Positions 10,234-18,667 of a stretch of DNA of 64,000 nucleotides are shown here, piece by piece. Position 1 is the stretch's first letter. Each line of letters opens with the position of its first letter. The notes below the pieces were generated by a model that was given only the letters and a program-made list of their open reading frames with translations, made no database searches and was not told where the DNA came from. This stretch comes from Pseudoxanthomonas sp. JBR18 (lineage in GTDB: Bacteria; Pseudomonadota; Gammaproteobacteria; Xanthomonadales; Xanthomonadaceae), in the NCBI RefSeq assembly GCF_028198165.1, contig NZ_CP116339.1:3665001-3729000 (forward strand). The letters are read 5' to 3'. A program made the position numbers and the translations under genes.

Positions 10234-12486
10234 TCAGAACGTCTGCCATTCGTTGCCGCTGGGCGCGGCAGCTGCGACCCGGTGTGCGGTCCTGGCGGGG
10301 GCGCCATGCTTGGCCTGTCGTCGCCCACGGACGGCCGCGACCTCTGCCGTCGGAGCGCTCGGCTGGCGTGAGGCGTTGGGCATCGGTGATTTGATCTTGA
10401 ACACGGCCACCGCCGATGCCAGTTGCCCGGCCTGTTCTTCCATCGAGCGCGCGGCAGCGGTGGCTTCCTCGACCAGGGCGGCGTTCTGCTGGGTGGCCTC
10501 GTCCATCTGGGTGACGGTCAGGTTGACCTGCTCGATGCCCGAGGACTGCTCCTGCGAGGCGGCCGCGATCTCACTCATGATGTCGGTCACCCGCTGCACG
10601 CTTGTCACGATCTCGCCCATGGTCCTGCCGGCCTGGTCGACCAGGGCCGAACCATTGGCGACCTTGCTCACGGAATCGTCGATCAGGCCCTTGATCTCCT
10701 TGGCGGCATTGGCCGAACGCTGGGCCAGGGTGCGCACCTCGGAGGCGACCACGGCAAAGCCGCGACCCTGCTCGCCGGCGCGCGCGGCTTCCACCGCGGC
10801 ATTGAGCGCCAGGATGTTGGTCTGGAAGGCGATGCCGTCGATGACCGAGATGATCTCGGCGATCTTCTTGGAGGAGGTCTCGATGTCGGACATGGTGGTG
10901 ACCACCTGACCGACGACCGCGCCGCCCTTGGAGGCCACGTCGGCGGCGCCGACCGCCAGCTGGTTGGCCTGGCGGGCGCTTTCGGCATTCTGCTTGACCG
11001 TGGAGGTCAGTTCCTCCATCGAAGCGGCGGTCTCTTCCAGGCTGGCGGCCTGCTGCTCGGTCCGGACCGACAGGTCGCTGTTGCCGGCGGCGATTTCGCT
11101 GGAAGCGGTGTTGATGCTGCCCGCGGCATCCTGGATGCCGCTGACGATGTCGGTCAGCCGCTCGATGGTGGCATTGCCATCATCGCGCATGGTGGCGAAC
11201 ACCCCATGGAACTGGCCCTCCATGCGATGGGTCAGGTCGCCGTCGGCGATGGCGCGCAGCAGCCGCGAGAGCGCATGCAGGTTGTCATCGGCCGTGGCCA
11301 TCAGCGTGTTCAACGCCTCGACCATGGCGCGGAAGTCGTACTGGAAGCCTTCCGCGTCGCCGCGCACGCTGAAATCGCCGCTGGCGGCCGCGCCAGACAG
11401 GCGCGAGATCTCCTGGTTGATCGCGGTCAGGTTGTGCTTGACCTCGTCCATGGTCCGGGTGATGACCGCCTTCTCGCCGGGCAGCCGCGTCATGTCCTGG
11501 CTCAGGTCGCCGATGGCATAGCGCTGGGCCAGCTCGATGATGCTCATCTTCACCGCGATATGGTCGGCCACCAACTGATTGGTATCGTCGACCATGCGGC
11601 CGTAGGCGCCAGGGAAGCGCGATGCGTCCATCCGGTGGCTGATGGTGCCGGCTGCGTGCTGTTCGGACATTTCGCGCTGGGCTGCGATCACCGACCTCAG
11701 CTGTTCCTGCATGGTGTCCATGCTGCGGGTCAACAGCCCGAGTTCGTCATTGGCACGCCAGCTGTTGATGGCCTGCAGATCGCCCTGGGCCATGCGCTGG
11801 GCGCTGTTGGACAGCGCCATGATCGGGGCGACGATGGCGCGCTTGAGCCACACTCCCAGCCCCACCAGCAGCGCCAGTGCGATCGCGATGGTGAGCAGCG
11901 CGGAGACCATCAGCTTGCTGCGCGCGTGCGCGACGTTGGCCACGACCGCGGCCTTGGCATCCTCGCTCAGCGCCTGGTTCAGGGCATCCAGGGTCTGAGT
12001 GGGCGGACGATCCATGCCGCGGACCAGCAGGTCGGTGGCGCGGGTGTCATAGGCATTGGACTGGAACTGCACCAGGGCGGCATCGTATTGGGCCTGCAGG
12101 GTTGCATGCTGTGCACCGAAGCGTGCGGCCAGGTCGGCGGCCTTGGCCTTGTCCGCCTGCCTTGCCTCGTTGGCGATCTGGGAGGCGGCATCCTGGACAC
12201 GCTTGCCGCTTTCCTGGAAAGCCTTCAGGTATTTGTCGCGCAGGGACGCATCGCCCCCGCGGATCAGGACGTTCTTCCATTCCTGCACCTGGATCCTGAA
12301 CTCGAGGGCGAGGGCTTCGCCCTTTTGCGCACGGTTGACCGCCGGAGGCACGGTATCGGACAGGCTGAACCATGCCGAGGCCAGCCCTCCCAGGGCGCAG
12401 ATCAGGATCAACCCGAGCCCCAGGCCGAGCGCGGCGTGGATTTTGCTGCTGATGCTGGTCAGGCCAGTGGGGCGGTCGGTGGACAT
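10234..12486 (-). CDS. Methyl-accepting chemotaxis protein (helical sensor)
   Basis: Chemoreceptor of 750 residues. TM1 (about 18-40) is followed by a helical periplasmic region that includes QVQEWKNVLIRG, a motif seen in four-helix-type sensors. TM2 is at about 205-225. HAMP, one extended HAMP-like module ([10 protein letters not shown] at its start) and the canonical signalling domain follow. It ends in NEWQTF, very close to the NWETF tether for CheR/CheB. GGAG lies 9 bases before the ATG at 12486. A sigma-28 promoter lies about 88 bases upstream. Confidence 0.93.
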   Translation of the reverse strand: MSTDRPTGLTSISSKIHAALGLGLGLILICALGGLASAWFSLSDTVPPAVNRAQKGEALALEFRIQVQEWKNVLIRGGDASLRDKYLKAFQESGKRVQDAASQIANEARQADKAKAADLAARFGAQHATLQAQYDAALVQFQSNAYDTRATDLLVRGMDRPPTQTLDALNQALSEDAKAAVVANVAHARSKLMVSALLTIAIALALLVGLGVWLKRAIVAPIMALSNSAQRMAQGDLQAINSWRANDELGLLTRSMDTMQEQLRSVIAAQREMSEQHAAGTISHRMDASRFPGAYGRMVDDTNQLVADHIAVKMSIIELAQRYAIGDLSQDMTRLPGEKAVITRTMDEVKHNLTAINQEISRLSGAAASGDFSVRGDAEGFQYDFRAMVEALNTLMATADDNLHALSRLLRAIADGDLTHRMEGQFHGVFATMRDDGNATIERLTDIVSGIQDAAGSINTASSEIAAGNSDLSVRTEQQAASLEETAASMEELTSTVKQNAESARQANQLAVGAADVASKGGAVVGQVVTTMSDIETSSKKIAEIISVIDGIAFQTNILALNAAVEAARAGEQGRGFAVVASEVRTLAQRSANAAKEIKGLIDDSVSKVANGSALVDQAGRTMGEIVTSVQRVTDIMSEIAAASQEQSSGIEQVNLTVTQMDEATQQNAALVEEATAAARSMEEQAGQLASAVAVFKIKSPMPNASRQPSAPTAEVAAVRGRRQAKHGAPARTAHRVAAAAPSGNEWQTF

Positions 12487-12573
12487 GGAAGCTCCAGAAG
12501 AGGATGGCGTGAAAAGGGGCAGCGGCATCCGTTCTCGCTGGGGTGCTGTAGTGCGACACGTCCGACGTCTTCC

Positions 12574-12600
12574 TTATCGGCCGGGTTGGTGTGGTCCTTG
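12574..12600 (-). promoter_or_regulatory. Sigma-28 (FliA) promoter
   Basis: The minus strand reads CAAGGACC (preceded by T), 11 bases, GCCGATAA, a perfect -10. It serves the receptor starting at 12486. Confidence 0.8.
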
Positions 12601-12674
12601 AGTCACATTCGGCATGTGCGGTTGTTTGCTGTTGTGTCGGCGAATACGGGTTGGCGGCGACGCGTCGCCTTTCC

Positions 12675-12706
12675 GCGCGACGCCCCGGTGGATCGGGGCG
12701 TCGCGC
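12675..12706 (-). terminator. Strong hairpin, probable terminator
   Basis: A 13-bp perfect stem (GCGCGACGCCCCG and its complement) with a 6-base loop begins 5 bases after the stop at 12711. There is no T run on the minus strand. Confidence 0.6.
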
Positions 12707-12710
12707 CAGC

Positions 12711-15512
12711 TCAGAACTCCTGCCAGTGGGTGTCGGCCGTCGCCACCTGTGCCTGCTGGGAGCGCGCCTGCGTGGAAGCGGCCGCGCGGGCCGGTCGCAG
12801 CGCGGTCACCGGCAGGGAGGGCACCGGGGGAGCCGACTTGGCCGTCTCGGGTTTGGTGCCGCTGGCACGTTGCCCGATGCGGAAGATCGACACGGCGGTC
12901 CCCAGCTGGGTGGCTTGATGCTCCATCGCCCGCGCCGCGGCCGTTGCTTCTTCCACCAACGCCGCGTTCTGCTGGGTGGTCTCGTCCATCTGGGTCACGG
13001 CCAGGTTGATCTGCTCGATGCCCGAGGACTGCTCCTGCGAGGCCGCGGAGATCTCGGCCATGATGTCGGTCACCCGCTGCACCGAAGCCACGATCTCGCC
13101 CATGGTCTGGCCGGCCTTGTTGACCAGCTCCGAGCCAACGGCGACCTCGGAAACCGAGGCGTCGATGAGCAGCTTGATCTCCTTGGCCGCGTTGGCCGAA
13201 CGCTGGGCCAGGGTACGCACTTCGGAGGCGACCACCGCAAAGCCACGGCCCTGTTCGCCGGCACGTGCGGCCTCCACCGCGGCGTTGAGCGCCAGGATGT
13301 TGGTCTGGAAGGCGATGCCGTCGATCACCGTGATGATGTCGGCGATCTTGCGGGACTGCCGCTCGATGCCGGACATGGTGCTGACCACCTTGCCGACCAC
13401 TTCTCCACCGCGCGAGGCGACATCGGCCGCGCCCACCGCCAATTGGTTGGCCTGGCGCGCGTTGTCCGCGTTCTGTTTGACCGTGGAGGTCAGTTCCTCC
13501 ATCGAGGCGGCGGTTTCCTCCAGGTTGGCGGCCTGCTGTTCGGTCCGCGTGGACAGGTCGGCATTGCCCGCGGCGATCTCGGTGGCGGCGGTATTGATGT
13601 CGCCGGCGGCCTGCTGGATGCGGCTGACGATCTCGGTCAGGCGCTCGACCGTGGTGTTGGCATCGTCGCGCATGGTGGCGAACACGCCCTGGAACTGGCC
13701 TTCCATGCGCACGCTAAGGTCGCCCTGGGCCACCGCGCGCAGCAGGTGCGAGAGCGAGGCCAGGTTGCCGTCGGCGGTGGCCATGAGCTGGTTGAGGCTT
13801 TCGACCATGGCGCGGAATTCGAACTGGAAGCGCTCGGCGTCGCCCCGGGTGCTGAAGTCGCCGCCGGCCGCGGCCCCGGACAGGCGCGCGATCTCCTGGT
13901 TGATCGCCGTCAGGTTGTGCTTGACCTCGTCCATGGTCTGGGTGATGACCGCCTTCTCGCCGGGCAGGCGCGCCATGTCCTGGCTCAGGTCGCCGATCGC
14001 ATAGCGCTGGGCCAGCTTGATGATCTGCATCTTGACCGAGATGTGGTCGGCCACCAGCTGGTTGGTGTCGGCGACCATGCGGCCGTACTCGCCGGGGAAG
14101 CGCTCGGCGTCCATGCGGTAGCTGATGGTGCCGGCGGCATGCTGGCTGGACATCTCGCGCAGCGCGGTCAACACGGCGGACAGCTGATTGACCGTGGCCT
14201 CGACATCGTTGCGCATGGCATCGAACACGCCATGGAACTGGCCGTCCATGCGCACGTCCAGCCTGCCGTCGGCCACGCCGCGCAGCACGCCGGAGATGGC
14301 CGCCAGGTTGACATCGGCGGTGGTCATCAGCGCGTTGAGGTTGTCGACCATCGCGCGGAAGTCGTACTGGAAGCGCTGGGCATCGCCGCGCTGGCTGAAG
14401 TCGCCCTGGGCCGCTGCGGCGCTCAGGCGGGAGATCTCCTGGCTGAGGTCGCTCAAGCTGCGCTTGACCTCGTCCATCGTGCGGGTGATGACCGCCTTTT
14501 CGCCGGGCAGGCGCGGCATGTCCTGGCTCAGATCGCCGATGGCGTAGCGCTGGGCCAGCTCGATGACCTGCATCTTGACCGCGATGTGTTCGGCGACCAG
14601 TTGGTTGGTGTCGGCCACCATGCGGCCGAACTCGCCCGGGAAGCTGGCCGCGTCCATGCGGTGGCTGATGGCGCCGGCCGCGTGTTGCTCGGACATCTCA
14701 CGCTGAGCGGCAGTGACCGCCTTGAGCTGGTGCTGCATGCGCTGCATGCTCTCCAGCAGCAGGCCTGGCTCGTCACGCGACGTGCTGACGATGGCGTTGT
14801 CCAGGTTGCCCTGCGCGATGGCGTGCGCAACGCGCGCGGCCTGGCCCAGGGGCCGTGCAACGGTCCGGCTGAGGGCCCAGCCCAACACCGCCGCCAGCGT
14901 CGCGATCAGCGCCATCGCGCAGGCGAGGGCGGTCACGGTGGCGGTGTGATCGGTCTCGGAGGCCAGCACTTCCTCGCCTAGCTCGCGCATGTTGAGCTCG
15001 GACAGCGCCTTCAGCGCGGCGAACAGTTCACGACGGGCCGGACGCGACTGGTCGGCGGAAATCTCGCGCGCACTGGCGAAATCGCCCTTGGCCACCGCCG
15101 CGGCGATCCGCTCATGCGCGGCGAAGTAGGCACCGCGTGCGTTCTCGACCTTGGCGAACACGGCTGACTCGGCGGCCGAGGCGTCGGCGGACAGGGTGCG
15201 GTAGCCGGCCTCTTCCTCCAGGATCTTACGCTGGGTCTGCTCCAGCAATTGGTCGTACTCGCGGATCTTGGCCGCATCGCCATCCTGCGCGAGCTGGGAG
15301 ATCTCGTAGGTGCGGTATTCGCCCAGCAGCGCGCGCATCTCGGACAGGTGTCCGACCGAGGGCATCAACTGGTGGCTGATCGCGCCAAGCTGGACGTTGG
15401 CAGTATGTAGACGCAGCAGCGAAAAGCCGCCCAGCGCCAGGGTCATCACCGTGGTCACGATGAAGGCCAGCGCGAGCTTCTTCGCGATGGGTAGGTTGCG
15501 GAACCAGTTCAT
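12711..15512 (-). CDS. Methyl-accepting chemotaxis protein with duplicated poly-HAMP module
   Basis: The largest receptor, 933 residues against about 750 for its neighbours. TM1 is at about 13-35, followed by a four-helix-bundle periplasmic region (40-190), TM2 at about 195-215 and HAMP from 216. Two tandem copies of a 181-residue module follow (about 268-448 and 449-629; REMSEQ at 271, REMSSQ at 452), then the canonical signalling domain. It ends in HWQEF, an xWxxF docking tail. The start at 15512 has GAGGTG upstream. Its signalling block is more diverged from the others. It has its own sigma-28 promoter and a hairpin terminator. Confidence 0.93.
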   Translation of the reverse strand: MNWFRNLPIAKKLALAFIVTTVMTLALGGFSLLRLHTANVQLGAISHQLMPSVGHLSEMRALLGEYRTYEISQLAQDGDAAKIREYDQLLEQTQRKILEEEAGYRTLSADASAAESAVFAKVENARGAYFAAHERIAAAVAKGDFASAREISADQSRPARRELFAALKALSELNMRELGEEVLASETDHTATVTALACAMALIATLAAVLGWALSRTVARPLGQAARVAHAIAQGNLDNAIVSTSRDEPGLLLESMQRMQHQLKAVTAAQREMSEQHAAGAISHRMDAASFPGEFGRMVADTNQLVAEHIAVKMQVIELAQRYAIGDLSQDMPRLPGEKAVITRTMDEVKRSLSDLSQEISRLSAAAAQGDFSQRGDAQRFQYDFRAMVDNLNALMTTADVNLAAISGVLRGVADGRLDVRMDGQFHGVFDAMRNDVEATVNQLSAVLTALREMSSQHAAGTISYRMDAERFPGEYGRMVADTNQLVADHISVKMQIIKLAQRYAIGDLSQDMARLPGEKAVITQTMDEVKHNLTAINQEIARLSGAAAGGDFSTRGDAERFQFEFRAMVESLNQLMATADGNLASLSHLLRAVAQGDLSVRMEGQFQGVFATMRDDANTTVERLTEIVSRIQQAAGDINTAATEIAAGNADLSTRTEQQAANLEETAASMEELTSTVKQNADNARQANQLAVGAADVASRGGEVVGKVVSTMSGIERQSRKIADIITVIDGIAFQTNILALNAAVEAARAGEQGRGFAVVASEVRTLAQRSANAAKEIKLLIDASVSEVAVGSELVNKAGQTMGEIVASVQRVTDIMAEISAASQEQSSGIEQINLAVTQMDETTQQNAALVEEATAAARAMEHQATQLGTAVSIFRIGQRASGTKPETAKSAPPVPSLPVTALRPARAAASTQARSQQAQVATADTHWQEF
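13623..14711 (-). repeat. In-frame tandem duplication of a HAMP module (2 x 181 codons)
   Basis: Two 543-base copies inside the receptor gene. Both encode a REMSxQHAAG start, a [19 protein letters not shown] segment, [21 protein letters not shown] and GDFSxRGDA. The neighbouring receptors carry one copy. Confidence 0.8.
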
Positions 15513-15603
15513 GGGCACCTCGTCTGCGCTCGATGTTGGCGTGACGGGATGACGCGCAGCGCACGTGTGCAGTGGCGTTTTCACGTCGTGTCCCGTGCCA
15601 TAA

Positions 15604-15630
15604 GTAACGGCCTGGGGCCGGCGCGCTTGA
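15604..15630 (-). promoter_or_regulatory. Sigma-28 (FliA) promoter
   Basis: The minus strand reads TCAAGCGC, 11 bases, GCCGTTAC, about 92 bases before the ATG at 15512. The -10 variant resembles that of fliC. Confidence 0.7.
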
Positions 15631-15677
15631 GCGAATTTGGTGCCCGTGCTCATTCGACTTTGGTCGATCCGGACACG

Positions 15678-15705
15678 AAAAAGCCCCGCGCGAGGCGGGG
15701 CTTTT
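15678..15705 (-). terminator. Rho-independent terminator after cheA
   Basis: A 9-bp stem (AAGCCCCGC/GCGGGGCTT) with a 5-base loop and a T run lies 24 bases after the cheA stop at 15729. Confidence 0.85.
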
Positions 15706-15728
15706 CAGTGACTGGAGCGTTGGCTGTG

Positions 15729-17732
15729 TCAGGCGGCCTGTTGGACCTTGAGCGAGCGCACCAGGCCACCGATGTCCACGATCAGGGCGACGCGACCGTC
15801 ACCCAGGATGGTGGCACCGGAGATGCCGGCGATGCGGCGGTAGTTGTTCTCGATGTTCTTGACCACCACCTGTTGCTGGCCGACCAGTTCGTCCACTTCC
15901 AGCGCGATCTTCTGGCCGTCGGCCTCGACCACCACCACCAGCGGGTCGGCCTGGACGGTGCGTCCGTAGCCGTAGGCATCGCTCAGGGACATGATCGGCA
16001 GGTACTCGCCGCGGACCCGCAGCACACGGCCTTCGCCGCCCATGGTGCGGATGTCCTCGGGCAACGGCTGCAGGGCTTCGAGCACATAGGCCAGCGGCAG
16101 GATCACCGTTTCGCCAGCGACCGAGACCGTCATGCCGTCCAGGATCGCCAGGGTCAGCGGCAGGCGGATCAACACCCGGGTGCCGTGGCCGGTGCTGCTT
16201 TCCAGCTGCACCTCGCCGCCCAGTGCCTGGATGTTGCGGCGGACCACGTCCATGCCCACGCCACGTCCGGACAGGTCGGTGACCGCGTCGGCGGTGGAGA
16301 AGCCCGGGGCGAAGATCAGGTCCCAGACCTGGCTGTCGGTGGGGTTGTCCGGCACCACGATGCCGCGCTCGGCCGCCTTGGACAGGATCTTCTCGCGGTT
16401 CAGGCCACGACCGTCGTCGCTGACTTCGATGACGATGTGCCCGCCTTGGTGTGAGGCGGCCAGGGTGATGGTGCCGGTCTCGTCCTTGCCCGCGCTGCGG
16501 CGTGCATCGGGCAATTCCAGGCCATGGTCGATGGAGTTGCGGACCAGGTGCACCAGCGGATCGGCGATCTTCTCGATCAGGCCCTTGTCCAGCTCGGTGC
16601 TCTCGCCGATGGTGCGCAGGCGCACCTGCTTGCCCAGGCGGCTGGACAGGTCGCGTACCAGGCGCGGGAAGCGGCGGAATACCGCGTCCACGGGCAGCAT
16701 GCGCACGCCGATCACCGCTTCCTGCAGGTCGCGCGTGTTGCGCTCCAGCAGGTCCAGGCCGGCGAACAGCTGTTCGGCATGGGCCGGGTCGATGGCGCCG
16801 GAGACCTGCTTGAGCATGGCCTGGGTGATGACCAGTTCGCCGACCAGGTTGATCAGGGCATCGACCTTGTCGACGCTGACGCGGATGGAGCTTTCGGCTT
16901 CCTGGGCAGCGGCGTTGCCTGCCGGCGCGTTGGCGGCCACGGTCGCGGCCGGTGCAGCGGTGCTGGCGGTGGGCGCGGCGGTCAGCACCGGCGGCGGCTC
17001 GACGGCCAGGCTCGGCGGCGGCACATCGCGGATCTCCAGCTCGCAGTCGTCCTCGACCCAGGCGAAGGTGTCGGCGATCGCGCTGCGGGGAATCTTGCCG
17101 ATCAGGCCCAGATCCCAGGCCAGATAGGCTTCCAGCGGATCCAGGTCCTTGAAGGCCGGCAGGCGCTCGCTGCGGCACGCCACTTCCAGCGGGCCGAGGT
17201 TTTCCAGCTCACGGATGATGCGCAGCGGGTCGTTGCCGCTCATGAACATGCCCGGCGCCGGCGTGAAGGCGATCTTCCAGGCTTCCGGCTCGGCCGGTGG
17301 CGGCGCGGCTTGCGCCTTGGCCGGGCCAGCGGCGGCGGCCGGGGTGCCATCCAGCGCCTGCTGCAGGCGATCACGCACGGCCTGGACGACCTGGGGATCG
17401 GCCGGGGTGCCGTGCTCGGCTTCACGCAGCAGGGCACGCAGGACGTCGACCGAGGCCAGGATCGCATCGATGGCGTTGCCTTCGACCTCGCGCTTGCCGG
17501 CACGCAGCTCGTCGAGCAGCGTCTCCAGCACGTGGGTCAGGCCGGCCATCGACTCGAAGCCGAAGGTGGCCGCGCCGCCCTTGATCGAGTGCGCCGCGCG
17601 GAAGATCGAGTTGATGACCTCCGCATCGCGGTTGCCCTGTTCAAGCGACAGCAGGCCGGCTTCCATGGCGTCCAGGCCTTCGCGGCTTTCCTCGAAGAAG
17701 GTGGCGTGGAAACGCTGAAGGTCCATGCTCAT
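15729..17732 (-). CDS. cheA: Chemotaxis histidine kinase CheA (with P2 domain)
   Basis: Sensor kinase of the receptor array, 667 residues. An Hpt domain has the phospho-accepting His48 in AAHSIKGGA. A CheY-binding P2-like region spans about 155-240, then a Pro/Ala-rich linker and the dimerisation domain. The HATPase has N-box HLVRNSIDHG, DDGRGL and GRGVGMD, and a CheW-like domain ends the protein. It lies 32 bases downstream of a cheY and is the last gene of the STAS-cheY-cheA operon. A second, shorter CheA without P2 is encoded at 26899-28512. An alternative ATG lies two codons inside. Confidence 0.95.
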   Translation of the reverse strand: MSMDLQRFHATFFEESREGLDAMEAGLLSLEQGNRDAEVINSIFRAAHSIKGGAATFGFESMAGLTHVLETLLDELRAGKREVEGNAIDAILASVDVLRALLREAEHGTPADPQVVQAVRDRLQQALDGTPAAAAGPAKAQAAPPPAEPEAWKIAFTPAPGMFMSGNDPLRIIRELENLGPLEVACRSERLPAFKDLDPLEAYLAWDLGLIGKIPRSAIADTFAWVEDDCELEIRDVPPPSLAVEPPPVLTAAPTASTAAPAATVAANAPAGNAAAQEAESSIRVSVDKVDALINLVGELVITQAMLKQVSGAIDPAHAEQLFAGLDLLERNTRDLQEAVIGVRMLPVDAVFRRFPRLVRDLSSRLGKQVRLRTIGESTELDKGLIEKIADPLVHLVRNSIDHGLELPDARRSAGKDETGTITLAASHQGGHIVIEVSDDGRGLNREKILSKAAERGIVVPDNPTDSQVWDLIFAPGFSTADAVTDLSGRGVGMDVVRRNIQALGGEVQLESSTGHGTRVLIRLPLTLAILDGMTVSVAGETVILPLAYVLEALQPLPEDIRTMGGEGRVLRVRGEYLPIMSLSDAYGYGRTVQADPLVVVVEADGQKIALEVDELVGQQQVVVKNIENNYRRIAGISGATILGDGRVALIVDIGGLVRSLKVQQAA

Positions 17733-17764
17733 GGCGCGAGATCCGGTTCGGAAGAAGGGAGGGG

Positions 17765-18130
17765 TCAGCCCAGGACTTTCTGGACGGTGGCGACCAGCTG
17801 TTCGGGGTTGAACGGCTTGACCAGCCAGCCGGTGGCGCCGGCGGCCTTGCCTTCGGACTTCTTGTCGGCCGCCGATTCGGTGGTGAGCATCAGCATCGGC
17901 GTGAACTTGTAGTCGGCCAGCTGGCGCAGCTCACGGATCAGCGAGATGCCGTCCATGTTGGGCATGTTGACGTCGGTGACCACCGCGTTGAAGCGCGAGC
18001 CCTTGGCCCGGCCCAGCGCCACCGCGCCGTCTTCGGCCTCTTCGACGGCAAAGCCGGCCGAGGTCAGTGCAAAGCTGACCATCTGGCGCATCGACGCCGA
18101 ATCGTCCACTACCAAGATGCGTGCGCTCAT
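17765..18130 (-). CDS. cheY: CheY-like response regulator
   Basis: A single receiver domain of 121 residues with the acidic pair Asp9/Asp10, phospho-acceptor Asp53, Thr83 and Lys105. The position equivalent to the CheY switch tyrosine is Trp102 (GWLVKPF), unlike the second CheY of this window. It overlaps the STAS gene by 4 bases (ATGA) and precedes cheA. It is probably phosphorylated by the neighbouring CheA. Whether it binds the motor or acts as a phosphate sink is not clear. Confidence 0.92.
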   Translation of the reverse strand: MSARILVVDDSASMRQMVSFALTSAGFAVEEAEDGAVALGRAKGSRFNAVVTDVNMPNMDGISLIRELRQLADYKFTPMLMLTTESAADKKSEGKAAGATGWLVKPFNPEQLVATVQKVLG

Positions 18131-18435
18131 GCCGCGTTCTCCACAGATTCCAGTTTGTCGGGGGTGGCCGGCAGGCCGAGCGTGTCGCTGACCCCCAGCA
18201 GTCGCGCCGCGTCGCGGAGCGTGTCGTTACAGGTTTCGAAAGCCGTGGGCCGGCCTTCCTTGCGGCGGGCATCGAAGAAGGCGCACAGCACCTGGACCGA
18301 AGCGGTGTGGATGCGACGGACATCGCCGGCGCCCAGGTTCACCGCCGCATCCTGGGACAGGAGCGGTGCCAGCATCTGTTTGAGGTCGGCACTGGTCTCG
18401 ATGCCGAGATCCTCACCGAGTTGGACTGTGCTCAT
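18127..18435 (-). CDS. STAS-domain protein
   Basis: A small protein of 102 residues resembling SpoIIAA-type STAS domains (anti-sigma-factor antagonist fold). The usual phospho-acceptor loop would be RIHTASVQVL, with Ser46 as candidate. The ATG at 18435 has GGAG 8 bases upstream; the longer upstream frame lacks such a site. It is the first gene of a unit with cheY (4-base overlap) and cheA, and has a sigma-28 promoter directly upstream. Its role in chemotaxis is unknown. A regulatory partner of CheA or CheY, or a scaffold, are both possible. Confidence 0.82.
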   Translation of the reverse strand: MSTVQLGEDLGIETSADLKQMLAPLLSQDAAVNLGAGDVRRIHTASVQVLCAFFDARRKEGRPTAFETCNDTLRDAARLLGVSDTLGLPATPDKLESVENAA

Positions 18436-18465
18436 CGTTGCTCCGCACGAAATGGTTCTCACGCT

Positions 18466-18492
18466 GTAGCGGCCGGATTGGAAGAACCTTTA
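18466..18492 (-). promoter_or_regulatory. Sigma-28 (FliA) promoter of STAS-cheY-cheA
   Basis: The minus strand reads TAAAGGTT, 11 bases, GCCGCTAC. The -35 box is identical to that in front of fliC. It lies about 31 bases before the STAS start codon, in the 232-base gap after the scaffold gene. Confidence 0.7.
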
Positions 18493-18667
18493 GCGTCGGA
18501 TTCGTCCGCCGGCCGGGCCGGTTTGAAGACAGACGCTCGCTGAATGGGGCGCGCAGGCGTCGGGGTTGCGGATTGGCACGCGCGCGGCTTGCGTGACGGC
18601 GCTGGCGCGGCGCGCAGTGAAGCCGCCGTGGGGTCGGCGCGGGTCGCGCGGGCACGCCGGGAGGCGC

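Noticed and set aside
10423..12918. 831-codon plus-strand open frame
   Set aside because: Antisense shadow of the receptor gene at 10234-12486; composition is that of a reversed receptor.
18544..18667. Small plus-strand gene in the gap between the scaffold and STAS genes
   Set aside because: Arg/Ala-rich composition typical of random high-GC frames, with no ribosome site.
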